Position numbers and translations under genes: made by a program. The notes beneath the pieces are model-generated. The model did no database searches. It saw only the letters and a program-made list of their open reading frames with translations, and had not been told where the DNA came from. Shown here one piece after another: positions 35,828 through 43,150 of a stretch of 64,000 nucleotides of DNA (position 1 is its first letter; every line of letters begins with the position of its first letter). This DNA is from Massilia sp. PDC64. GTDB taxonomy: Bacteria > Pseudomonadota > Gammaproteobacteria > Burkholderiales > Burkholderiaceae_D. The stretch lies in NCBI RefSeq assembly GCF_900101265.1, contig NZ_FMZS01000010.1, positions 124,001-188,000 of the forward strand, read 5' to 3'.

Positions 35828-36250
35828 ATGTATCCCATCAAGACCCCATCGGACGCCAGGCTGCTGCGTCCCTCCGCGCTGCCGAGCCATGACCGCGGCG
35901 GCGGTGCCCGTACCACGTCCCTCGTTTCGCCGGCACTCGGCGCGACCACGTTCATCTCCGGCATCACCGAGTTCGATCCCGGCACGGCGATTCCCTTCCA
36001 CAGCCACAACTGCGAAGAAAGCGTCGTGCTGCTGGAGGGCGAGGCGGTCATGGACATCGACGGCCTCGAGTACCCGCTGCAGCCCCTCGACACCACGTTC
36101 ATCCCGCCCAACGTCGTACACCGCTTCCGCAACCTGTCGGACACGAAGCCGATGAAGATCCTGTGGACGTACGCATCGCCCAACGCCACCCGCACCCTGC
36201 GCGACACGGGCGAGACGCGTCCCGTCGCGCTGGAACACGCGAACCGATAA
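35828..36250 (+). CDS. Cupin-domain protein
   Basis: 140 aa single cupin. Motif 1 is seen in GTAIPFHSHNCEESVVLLEGEAVMDIDG (two His and Glu metal ligands) and motif 2 in PPNVVHRFRNLSDTKPMKILW. Small cupins of this form sit beside organic-acid catabolic genes, as isomerases, as decarboxylase helpers or with no known activity. RBS AAAGGACACC before the ATG. Its presence inside the ALDH-dehydrogenase operon suggests it handles a pathway intermediate, but no substrate can be assigned. Confidence 0.85.
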   Translation: MYPIKTPSDARLLRPSALPSHDRGGGARTTSLVSPALGATTFISGITEFDPGTAIPFHSHNCEESVVLLEGEAVMDIDGLEYPLQPLDTTFIPPNVVHRFRNLSDTKPMKILWTYASPNATRTLRDTGETRPVALEHANR

Positions 36251-36270
36251 TCGACCTACTGGAACCCACC

Positions 36271-37353
36271 ATGCGCATTCTCGTACTCCCCGGCGACGGC
36301 ATCGGCCCCGAAATCGTGAACAGTGCCGTCGAGGTGCTCGACGCCGCCAACCGCGCGTTCGACCTCGGTCTCGCGTTCGACCACGACGACATCGGCTTCG
36401 CCAGCCTGGAACAACACGGCACCACCCTGCGCGACGACCTGCTCGAGCGCGCCCGCACCTACGACGGCATCCTGCTCGGCACGATCTCCCACGCGGACTA
36501 TCCGAAGCCCGCTCAAGGCGGCATCAACGTCTCGGCCGCATTCCGCGGCAAGCTGGACCTGTACGCCAACGTGCGTCCGGCGCGCACCCGCAGCTTCCTC
36601 GACTCGAACCTCAAGGCCGGCAAGACGATGGACCTCGTCATCATGCGCGAAGCCACCGAAGGGTTTTATCCGGACCGGAACATGCACCTGGGCTGGGGCG
36701 AGATGATGCCGACGCCCGACCTGGCCCTGTCGGTGCGCAAGATCAGCCGCCATTGCAGCGAACGGATCGCGCGCCGCGCGTTCGAGCTGGCGCAAAAGCG
36801 CCGCAGGCAGGTGACCGCCATCCACAAGGCGAACAGCTTCCACATGACCGACGGCCTGTTCCTCGAAGCCGTCCGTCACGTCGCGCGCGATTTTCCGGAG
36901 GTGACATTGAACGACCTGCTGGTCGACGCCTCGACCGCCCACCTGGTGCGCACCCCGGAGCGTTTCGACGTCATCGTGACCGAGAACTTCTATGGCGACA
37001 TCCTGAGCGACCTGGCGAGCGAACTGTCCGGCAGCCTGGGCCTTGCCGGCTCGGTCATGGCCGGGGACCGCCAGTGCTGCGCCCAGGCCCAGCATGGCTC
37101 CGCGCCCGACATCCAGGGCCTGGACAAGGCGAATCCGACCTCGATGATCCTGTCCGCGGGCATGCTGATGGGCTGGCTGGGGGAGCACCACGGCAGCGCC
37201 GCGTTCCTGCAGGCGGGCGACGCGATCGAGCGCGCCGTCGACACCGTCCTGCGCAATCCCGCGACCAGGACGGCGGACCTCGGCGGCACGACGGGCACGC
37301 GCGCGTTCGGCCGTGCGGTTGCGGCCGAGGTCCTGCGCCGGCCCGCCGGCTGA
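36271..37353 (+). CDS. Isocitrate/isopropylmalate dehydrogenase family enzyme
   Basis: 360 aa beta-decarboxylating dehydrogenase. ATG at 36271 (MRILVLPGDGIGPEIV) is the canonical N-terminus. Active-site elements: LYANVRPARTRSF (Arg pair for the malate moiety), REATEGFY (Tyr), IHKANSF (Lys), and the two metal Asp blocks NDLLVDASTAHLVRTPERFDVIVTENFYGDILSDLASELSGSLGL. The family oxidatively decarboxylates a 2-hydroxy-3-carboxy acid with NAD(P) (isocitrate, isopropylmalate, tartrate, homoisocitrate). The substrate-determining region (PAQGGINVSAAFRGKLDLYA) does not match IPMDH, tartrate dehydrogenase or ICDH closely enough for me to name a substrate. Last gene of the ALDH operon, followed by a strong hairpin. 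Confidence 0.88.
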   Translation: MRILVLPGDGIGPEIVNSAVEVLDAANRAFDLGLAFDHDDIGFASLEQHGTTLRDDLLERARTYDGILLGTISHADYPKPAQGGINVSAAFRGKLDLYANVRPARTRSFLDSNLKAGKTMDLVIMREATEGFYPDRNMHLGWGEMMPTPDLALSVRKISRHCSERIARRAFELAQKRRRQVTAIHKANSFHMTDGLFLEAVRHVARDFPEVTLNDLLVDASTAHLVRTPERFDVIVTENFYGDILSDLASELSGSLGLAGSVMAGDRQCCAQAQHGSAPDIQGLDKANPTSMILSAGMLMGWLGEHHGSAAFLQAGDAIERAVDTVLRNPATRTADLGGTTGTRAFGRAVAAEVLRRPAG

Positions 37354-37374
37354 CGTCAGGACGAGCGCGTCATG

Positions 37375-37404
37375 CCGGGGTGCCATCCGGTGATGGCACC
37401 CCGG
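37375..37404. terminator. Bidirectional hairpin terminator between convergent operons
   Basis: Perfect 13-bp stem, CCGGGGTGCCATC (37375-37387) with GATGGCACCCCGG (37392-37404), loop CGGT. It sits in the 102-base gap between the dehydrogenase (+) and LigK (-) stops, exactly where transcripts collide. There is no T-run on either side, so termination may be hairpin/Rho assisted. Confidence 0.75.
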
Positions 37405-37455
37405 GGACGTGATCCGGGCGCCCGGCTGCATGCGGTCGCGGGACGACGCCGCCCG

Positions 37456-38154
37456 TCAGTCGATGTATTTCAGACCCGCAGCCGCCAGGGGCTCGCGCAT
37501 CTTGTACATGTCCAGGCCGAGCACACCGGACGCCAGCTTCGCGCGTTTCTCGCCCTCGAACGATTCGCGCTTCTCCGCCACGTCGGCGACGCGTGCGGCG
37601 TCCAGCGCCGGTACGACGACGACACCGTCGTCATCGGCCACGATCACGTCGCCCGGGTTTACGAGCGCGCCGGCGCAGATCACCGGGATGTTGACGGAGC
37701 CGAGCGTCGCCTTGATAGTGCCCTTGGCGCTGATCGCCTTGCTCCAGACCGGAAAACCCATCTCCTTCAGCACGCGCACGTCGCGCACGCCCGCGTCGAT
37801 GACGAGCGCCTTCGCGCCGCGCGCCATGAAGCTCGTCGCCAGCAGGTCGCCGAAGTAGCCGTCCGTGCACTCGGCCGTGACCGCCGCGACGACTATGTCG
37901 CCCGGCTGGATCTGTTCGGCCGCCACGTGCATCATCCAGTTGTCGCCCGGATGCAGCAGCACGGTGACGGCGGTGCCGGACACCTGCTGGTCGGGGAAGA
38001 TGGGACGCATGTACGGCTTCAGCAGGCCGACGCGGCCCATCGCTTCGTGCACGGTCGCGCTGCCCAGCTTGCCGAGGCGCTCGGTCGCGGCGCGGTCGGC
38101 GCGTTCGATATTGCGTTTCACGACACCCAGTTGGTTCATCAGCGGCGTGGTCAT
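37456..38154 (-). CDS. ligK: 4-carboxy-4-hydroxy-2-oxoadipate aldolase (RraA-fold, LigK/GalC type)
   Basis: 232 aa, class II pyruvate aldolase of the RraA/HMG-CHA aldolase family. Blocks: LGSATVHEAMGRVGLL, HPGDNWMMHVAAEQIQPGDIVVAAVTAECTDGYFGDLLATSFMARGAKALVIDAGVRDVRVLKEMGFPVWSKAISAKGT, with the metal/pyruvate-binding Arg-Asp in DAGVRDV. Known reaction: cleavage of 4-carboxy-4-hydroxy-2-oxoadipate to pyruvate and oxaloacetate, the final step of the gallate and protocatechuate-4,5 pathways. Third gene of the galD-ligJ-ligK operon with 3 bases to LigJ, which makes the assignment firm. Confidence 0.92.
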   Translation of the reverse strand: MTTPLMNQLGVVKRNIERADRAATERLGKLGSATVHEAMGRVGLLKPYMRPIFPDQQVSGTAVTVLLHPGDNWMMHVAAEQIQPGDIVVAAVTAECTDGYFGDLLATSFMARGAKALVIDAGVRDVRVLKEMGFPVWSKAISAKGTIKATLGSVNIPVICAGALVNPGDVIVADDDGVVVVPALDAARVADVAEKRESFEGEKRAKLASGVLGLDMYKMREPLAAAGLKYID

Positions 38155-38157
38155 TGT

Positions 38158-39195
38158 TTACAGTCCTTTCTGTTTCAGGGCGGCGTCAAGGCGCGGGAAC
38201 ACGCGGCGGGCATTGCCTTCGAAGATCTGGAAACGGTCCTCGTCGCTCAGCGCGGCGGCCTGGATGTAGCGCTTCGTGTCGTCGTAGTAGTGGCCCGTTT
38301 CCGGATCGATGCCGCGCACGGCGCCGATCATTTCGGACGCGAACAGCACGTTCTTCGTCGGGATGACTTTCGTGAGCAGGTCGATGCCCGGCTGGTGATA
38401 GACGCAGGTATCGAAGAAGATGTTGTTGAGCAGGTGATCTTCCAGCAGGGGCTTCTTCATTTCCTGCGCGAGGCCGCGGAACCGGCCCCAGTGATAGGGC
38501 ACCGCGCCGCCGCCGTGCGGGATCAGGAATTTCAACGTGGGGAAATCCTTGAACAGGTCGCTCGTCAGGCATTGCATGAACGCGGTCGTATCGGCGTTCA
38601 GGTAGTGAGCGCCCGTCGTGTGGAAGCAGGGGTTGCAGCTCGTCGACACGTGGATCATGGCCGGGATGTCGTACTCGACCATCTTTTCGTAGATCGGATA
38701 CCAGTGGCGGTCGGACAGCGGCGGCGACGTCCAGTGGCCGCCCGACGGGTCCGGGTTCAAATTGATGCCCACCATGCCGTATTCCTTCACGCAGCGCTCC
38801 AGCTCGGGGATGCAGGTGCGCGGATCGACGCCGGGCGATTGCGGCAGCATCGCGGCGCCGATGAAGTGATCCGGGAACAGCTGCGACACGCGGTAGCACA
38901 GCTCATTGCAGATGGCCGCCCACGTGGCGCTCGTCTCGAAGCCGCCGATGTGGTGCGCCATGAAGCTCGCGCGGGGCGAAAAGATCGTCAGGTCGGAGCC
39001 GCGTTCGCGCATCAATCGCAGCTGGTTCGTTTCGATCGATTCGCGCAGCTCGTCGTCCGAGATCCTGAGGTCGGAGACGCGCGGGCCCAGCTCGGGCGCG
39101 TTCAGGTTCGCGACCTGCGCATTGCGCCAGTTTTCCAGCGCTTTCGGCGCCGTCGTGTAATGACCGTGGCAGTCGATGACCAGGGTTTTTCGCAT
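38158..39195 (-). CDS. ligJ: 4-oxalomesaconate hydratase, LigJ type (amidohydrolase superfamily)
   Basis: 345 aa. ATG at 39195 has GAGGAAA upstream and starts MRKTLVIDCHGHYTTAP with metal ligands H10 and H12. Further likely ligands: His in IPAMIHVSTSCNP and Glu in VLFASEMIGAVRG, matching the HxH/His/Glu pattern of LigJ as I recall it rather than the PIG-L-type GalB of Pseudomonas. Known reaction: hydration of 4-oxalomesaconate to 4-carboxy-4-hydroxy-2-oxoadipate, cytoplasmic. Separated from galD by a single base and from ligK by 3 bases. Confidence 0.92.
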   Translation of the reverse strand: MRKTLVIDCHGHYTTAPKALENWRNAQVANLNAPELGPRVSDLRISDDELRESIETNQLRLMRERGSDLTIFSPRASFMAHHIGGFETSATWAAICNELCYRVSQLFPDHFIGAAMLPQSPGVDPRTCIPELERCVKEYGMVGINLNPDPSGGHWTSPPLSDRHWYPIYEKMVEYDIPAMIHVSTSCNPCFHTTGAHYLNADTTAFMQCLTSDLFKDFPTLKFLIPHGGGAVPYHWGRFRGLAQEMKKPLLEDHLLNNIFFDTCVYHQPGIDLLTKVIPTKNVLFASEMIGAVRGIDPETGHYYDDTKRYIQAAALSDEDRFQIFEGNARRVFPRLDAALKQKGL

Positions 39196-39196
39196 T

Positions 39197-40303
39197 TCAG
39201 TTTCCTCTCCAAATCTCTTGCGATACCAGTACTTCCCCGCGCATGATCGGGCGCGCGGTGCGCAGCAGGGCGGCACGATTCACCTGCTGCGGATTGTCCT
39301 TGTCGAGTCCCAGCTCGACGCTGAACTCCCCGGTCGGATGCTCGACCGAGACGGTCTTGACGAGACCCGCGGGTACGCTGGCGATGCCCTGCGTGACCGA
39401 GCCTTCGAGCACGCACGCGGTGGCGACGGTGACGGCGGCCAGCACGCCGATCGCCTCGTGGCACACGTGCGGGATGAAGCAGCGCGTCGCCACGCTGCCC
39501 CCGTCGCGCGGTGCGGCGACGAGGCACATCTTGGGGTAGCTCTTCGTCGTCACGTCGCCGAGGCCCATCAGCGGGCCGACGGCTAGGCGCAGCGCTTCCA
39601 GTTTCGCCTTCAGGGCCGCGTTCCCATTCAGTTCGGCCACGCCTTCGTAGCCCGTGACGCCCATGTCGGCGGCGCGCACGAGTACCATCGGCATGCCGTT
39701 GTCGATCAGCGTGACGTCGATGCCGTCGACGCGGTCCAGCACATGGCCGGTCGGCAGCAGCGACGGGCAGACGGAACCGGCGGTGTCCAGGAAGTTGATC
39801 GTGATCGGCGCCGCGGTGCCGGGCACGCCGTCGATGCGCGCATCGCCCGTGTATTGCAGGCGGCCGCCGGGCGTCTGCACCGTGACGTCGCACTGCATGC
39901 CGGTATTCAGGGTCAACACGCGTGCCGTCGTCGTGCCCTGCTGGACCGGCAGCAGGCCGCGCTCGAGCGCGAACGGCAGCACGGCGGCAAGCATGTTGCC
40001 GCAGTTGGGCGTCGTGTCGACGGTGTCCTTGTCCGGCTGCAGCTGGGCGAACAGGAAGTCGAGGTCGACGCCGGCCGTCTTGCTGCGGCGGACGATGCCG
40101 ACCTTGCTCGTCAGCGGATGCGCGCCGCCCAGGCCGTCGATCTGGCGCTTGTCGGGGGAGCCCATGGCCGCGAGCAGGACGCGGTCGCGCAGCGCGGGGT
40201 CGGCGGGCAGATCGGACTCGAGGAAGAACGGCCCGCGGGACGTCCCGCCGCGCATCAGGATGCAGGGCACCGGGATGAGGTCGGAATGGTGGTCGGTGGT
40301 CAT
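39197..40303 (-). CDS. galD: 4-oxalomesaconate tautomerase GalD (PrpF family)
   Basis: 368 aa, diaminopimelate-epimerase fold. Family blocks: IPVPCILMRGGTSRGPFFLESDLP at the N-terminus, GSPDKRQIDGLGGAHPLTSKVGIV, TTPNCGNMLAAVLPFALERGL and DTAGSVCPSLLPTGHVLDRV. Known role of GalD: interconverts keto and enol forms of 4-oxalomesaconate made by gallate dioxygenase so that the hydratase can act. First gene of the minus-strand operon galD-ligJ-ligK, divergent from a LysR gene with a shared motif in the gap. PrpF-type aconitate isomerases are close relatives, but the neighbours decide. Confidence 0.9.
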   Translation of the reverse strand: MTTDHHSDLIPVPCILMRGGTSRGPFFLESDLPADPALRDRVLLAAMGSPDKRQIDGLGGAHPLTSKVGIVRRSKTAGVDLDFLFAQLQPDKDTVDTTPNCGNMLAAVLPFALERGLLPVQQGTTTARVLTLNTGMQCDVTVQTPGGRLQYTGDARIDGVPGTAAPITINFLDTAGSVCPSLLPTGHVLDRVDGIDVTLIDNGMPMVLVRAADMGVTGYEGVAELNGNAALKAKLEALRLAVGPLMGLGDVTTKSYPKMCLVAAPRDGGSVATRCFIPHVCHEAIGVLAAVTVATACVLEGSVTQGIASVPAGLVKTVSVEHPTGEFSVELGLDKDNPQQVNRAALLRTARPIMRGEVLVSQEIWRGN

Positions 40304-40390
40304 GGTCGCTGTCGATACGTGCGTTGTTGTGTCGTTAGTATCTGCGCCGGCAACATTCCGATGGTTGCTTTGTGGGGGCGAGTTTGTTCT

Positions 40391-40401
40391 AATCTGCTTA
40401 T
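40391..40401 (-). promoter_or_regulatory. Motif ATAAGCAGATT, copy 1, upstream of the LysR gene
   Basis: Reads AATCTGCTTAT on the plus strand, 30 bases before the LysR ATG and about 88 bases before the galD start. The reverse complement, ATAAGCAGATT, recurs exactly at 41657-41667 upstream of the transporter/dioxygenase operon. Both copies are followed or preceded by GCAAC-like bases. Candidate binding site of the LysR protein encoded between them. Confidence 0.5.
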
Positions 40402-40430
40402 CGTTGCTATTTCAAAAGGCCTTCTGCACC

Positions 40431-41648
40431 ATGCCCCTCGTCAGCCTGCGCCACCTCCATGCGTTCAGCGCAGTCGCTGCCGCCGGCGGTATCCGCCGTT
40501 CGTCGGAAAGCCTGTTCCGGGCCTCGTCCGCCGTCGCACGTTCCGTGGCCGCCCTCGAAGAGAGTTTGAACGTGCAGTTGTTCGAACGGAAAGGCCGGGG
40601 CATGCTGCTGACGCGGGCGGGCGAGACGGTCCGGCTGCGCGCCGACCGGATCCAGGCCGAATTGCGCGAAGTCCGCGACGACGCGCTGCGCATGAGTGAA
40701 CGGGGTGGAGAACGGTCGGGCGGGAAGGTGGGCGGCATCGAGGCGCTGCTGAACGAGCGGCGCCTGCAGGCTGCCGCGCTGCTGGCCGAAGTCCACTACA
40801 TGCCGGGCGTGGCGCACGCGTTGGGCGCGTCGCAGTCGGCCATCAGCCAGGCCATCACGCACCTGGAGAACATGCTCGGACAGCCGCTGTTCCTCCGGAC
40901 CGCACACGGGATGTTGCCGACCGATGCGGGCCGGCGCTGGATCGAGCGGTTCGAGCGCGTCCTCGCCGAATTGCGTCATATACCGGAGGACATCGCGGCG
41001 CTGGCGGGTGTCGTGCGCGGTGTGGTGACGATCGGCGCATTGCCGCTGGCGCGCTCGCAGTTCCTGCCGCTTGCCATCGCTGCGGTCCAGGCCCGGCATC
41101 CGCACCTGGTCATCCGTTCGCTCGAAAGTCCTTATGACGAGCTGACGGCCGGTTTGCTGAGCGGCCGTATCGACTTCATCCTCGGCGCCTTGCGCCCATC
41201 GTCCGGCGTGGCGTTCGTGTCGGAGGCGCTGTTCGAGGACAGGGTCGCGCTGGTGGCGCGCGCGGGCCATCCGCTGGCGGGCCAGAAGCGGATCGGCATG
41301 CGTGACCTGGCACGCTTTCCATGGGTCCTGTCGCGCGCCGGCACGCCGATGCGTGAACAGCTGGACCGGTTTTTCCAGGAGGAGGGCGCGCCGGCGCCCA
41401 CGCCGGTGGTGGAGACGGGCGACCTCGCACTCGTGCGTGGCCTTTTGTTATCGAGCGATATGCTGACGGCCTTGTCGCTGCACCAGCTGTATCACGAAAT
41501 CCGCAGCGGACAACTGGTCGACCTGCGGTTCGCATTGCGCGGCATGGAACGCGCCATCGGCGTCACCACGCGGCGCGGGGCGCACCTCTCGCCCGGCGCG
41601 GGCGCGCTGATCGAGGAACTCCGGAGACTGGGCGCATCCTGGCGCTGA
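40431..41648 (+). CDS. LysR-family regulator with duplicated DNA-binding domain, probable gallate regulator
   Basis: 405 aa, about 100 residues longer than normal LysR proteins. First winged helix at residues 3-62 (VSLRHLHAFSAVAAAGGIRRSSESLFRASSAVARSVAALEESLNVQLFERKGRGMLLTRAGE). A linker rich in Ser/Gly/Arg follows, then a second winged helix at about 105-165 (RLQAAALLAEVHYMPGVAHALGASQSAISQAITHLENMLGQPLFLRTAHGMLPTDAGRRWIERF), then a complete effector domain (GVVTIGALPLARSQFLPLAIAAVQARHPHLVIRSLE). I took the ATG at 40431; the open frame upstream is non-coding. Located between the galD-ligJ-ligK operon and the transporter-dioxygenase operon, so it most likely controls both. Confidence 0.9.
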   Translation: MPLVSLRHLHAFSAVAAAGGIRRSSESLFRASSAVARSVAALEESLNVQLFERKGRGMLLTRAGETVRLRADRIQAELREVRDDALRMSERGGERSGGKVGGIEALLNERRLQAAALLAEVHYMPGVAHALGASQSAISQAITHLENMLGQPLFLRTAHGMLPTDAGRRWIERFERVLAELRHIPEDIAALAGVVRGVVTIGALPLARSQFLPLAIAAVQARHPHLVIRSLESPYDELTAGLLSGRIDFILGALRPSSGVAFVSEALFEDRVALVARAGHPLAGQKRIGMRDLARFPWVLSRAGTPMREQLDRFFQEEGAPAPTPVVETGDLALVRGLLLSSDMLTALSLHQLYHEIRSGQLVDLRFALRGMERAIGVTTRRGAHLSPGAGALIEELRRLGASWR

Positions 41649-41656
41649 TATGCGCA

Positions 41657-41667
41657 ATAAGCAGATT
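41657..41667 (+). promoter_or_regulatory. Motif ATAAGCAGATT, copy 2, upstream of the gallate transporter gene
   Basis: Exact 11-base match to the reverse complement of 40391-40401. It is immediately followed by GCAAC, giving a T-N11-A arrangement (T58 to A70) as expected for LysR sites, 139 bases before the transporter ATG. The rest of the 158-base gap shows no gene. Confidence 0.5.
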
Positions 41668-41806
41668 GCAACGCTGGGGTGGCTGAAAGCAATACATTAA
41701 GGCAAGTCAAAACGTACACTGGGTAACAGATGGTGCCGGGATTCTACGGTTGTAGACGCGGTCGGCACCGGCAGTCCATAACACGCGTATTTGACCAGGA
41801 GACTTA

Positions 41807-43141
41807 ATGAATACGGCACACACCCTCGATGTGCGGGCGCACATCAACGGCCGCAAGATGTCCGGCTACCAGTGGCTCTTGCTTTTCCTCTGCTTCCTCA
41901 TCATCACCACGGACGGCATCGACGTCGCCATCATGGGTTTCCTCGCGCCGGCCATCACGAAGGAGTGGGGGATTTCGAAGGCGGCGTTCGGAGTCGTGAT
42001 GAGCGCGGCGCCGATCGGCCTGGCCATCGGCGCGCTGATGATCGGTCCGCTGTCCGACCGTTACGGCCGCAAGCGCCTGCTGATGGTGGCCGTCGCCTGG
42101 TTCGGCGTGTTCAGCGTGCTGGCCTCGCAGGCGAACGACGTCGTGTCGCTGTCCGCGCTGCGCTTCCTGACCGGTCTCGGCCTCGGCGCCGCGATGCCCA
42201 ATACGACGACCCTGCTGTCCGAATACGTGCCGGAGGCGCGCCGCAGCACGCTGCTCGCCATCATGTTCACGGGTTTTAACCTCGGCTCGGCCCTCGTCGG
42301 CTTCGGCGCGGCCGCGCTGCTGCCGCAGTACGGCTGGCGCATGGTGCTGATCGTCGGCGGCGCCATTCCGCTCGTCTGCCTGCCGTTCTACATTGTCCTC
42401 GTGCCGGAATCCGTGCGCTTCCTGGTCGTCAACAAGTATCCGGCAGCACGTATCGCCGCGACGCTCCAGCGTGTCGTCGGCGGCGACGTGCCGGCGGGCG
42501 CCGCGTTCACGATCAGCGAACAAAAGGTTGAAGGCAAGGCCAAGGTCGGCGCGCTGCTGGCCCCCGCGTTCCGCGGCGTCACGCTGTCGCTGTGGGCCAC
42601 GTATTTCATGGGCCTGCTGGTCATCTACCTGCTGTCCGGCTGGCTGCCGACGCTGATCAAGGAAGCGGGCCTGCCGATCGAGCGCGCCGCCAACATCACC
42701 GCGATGTTCCAGCTCGGCGGTACCGTCGGCGCGCTGTTCGTCGGCTGGCTGATGGACCGCTGGACGCCGAACAAGGTCATCGCCTCGACCTATGTGGCCG
42801 GCGCCGCGCTCATCCTGGCGGTCGCGTCGAGCAGCGTGGAATCGGCTTTCTTCGGTACCCTCGTGCTGCTGGCAGGCTTCTGCATGAGCGGCGCCCAGAC
42901 CGGCCTGAACGCCTTCGCCCCGCAGTGCTACCCGACCGCGGTGCGCGCGACGGGCGTCAGCTGGATGCAGGGCATCGGCCGCTTCGGCAGCATCTTCGGC
43001 TCGGCCGCGGGCGGCATCCTGCTGTCGCTGGGCTGGGGCTTCTCGGCGGTGCTCGCGATCCTCGCCATCCCGGCCACGCTCGCGGCGCTGTCCATCGTCT
43101 TCACCCGGTTCGCGGCGCGCGCCGTACCGGCAACCGCATAA
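41807..43141 (+). CDS. MFS transporter, AAHS family, probable gallate uptake carrier
   Basis: 444 aa, 12 helices. ATG at 41807 with CAGGAGA upstream. AAHS features: FLIITTDGIDVAIMGFLAPAITKEWGISKAAFG (helix 1 Asp), GPLSDRYGRKRLLM, LTGLGLGAAMPNTTTLLSEYVPEARRS, FVGWLMDRWTPNKV and GAQTGLNAFAPQCYPTAVRATGVSWMQGIGRFGSIFG. Strongly similar in layout to the transporter at 14925-16301. The gallate dioxygenase gene begins 9 bases after its stop, so gallate (or a related trihydroxybenzoate) is the likely substrate. Confidence 0.93.
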   Translation: MNTAHTLDVRAHINGRKMSGYQWLLLFLCFLIITTDGIDVAIMGFLAPAITKEWGISKAAFGVVMSAAPIGLAIGALMIGPLSDRYGRKRLLMVAVAWFGVFSVLASQANDVVSLSALRFLTGLGLGAAMPNTTTLLSEYVPEARRSTLLAIMFTGFNLGSALVGFGAAALLPQYGWRMVLIVGGAIPLVCLPFYIVLVPESVRFLVVNKYPAARIAATLQRVVGGDVPAGAAFTISEQKVEGKAKVGALLAPAFRGVTLSLWATYFMGLLVIYLLSGWLPTLIKEAGLPIERAANITAMFQLGGTVGALFVGWLMDRWTPNKVIASTYVAGAALILAVASSSVESAFFGTLVLLAGFCMSGAQTGLNAFAPQCYPTAVRATGVSWMQGIGRFGSIFGSAAGGILLSLGWGFSAVLAILAIPATLAALSIVFTRFAARAVPATA

Positions 43142-43150
43142 GGAAACATC

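Noticed and set aside
36271..37353. Calling the dehydrogenase a tartrate dehydrogenase or 3-isopropylmalate dehydrogenase (leuB).
   Set aside because: No leuC/leuD neighbours, and the substrate-recognition segment does not match either enzyme by eye; left as family level.
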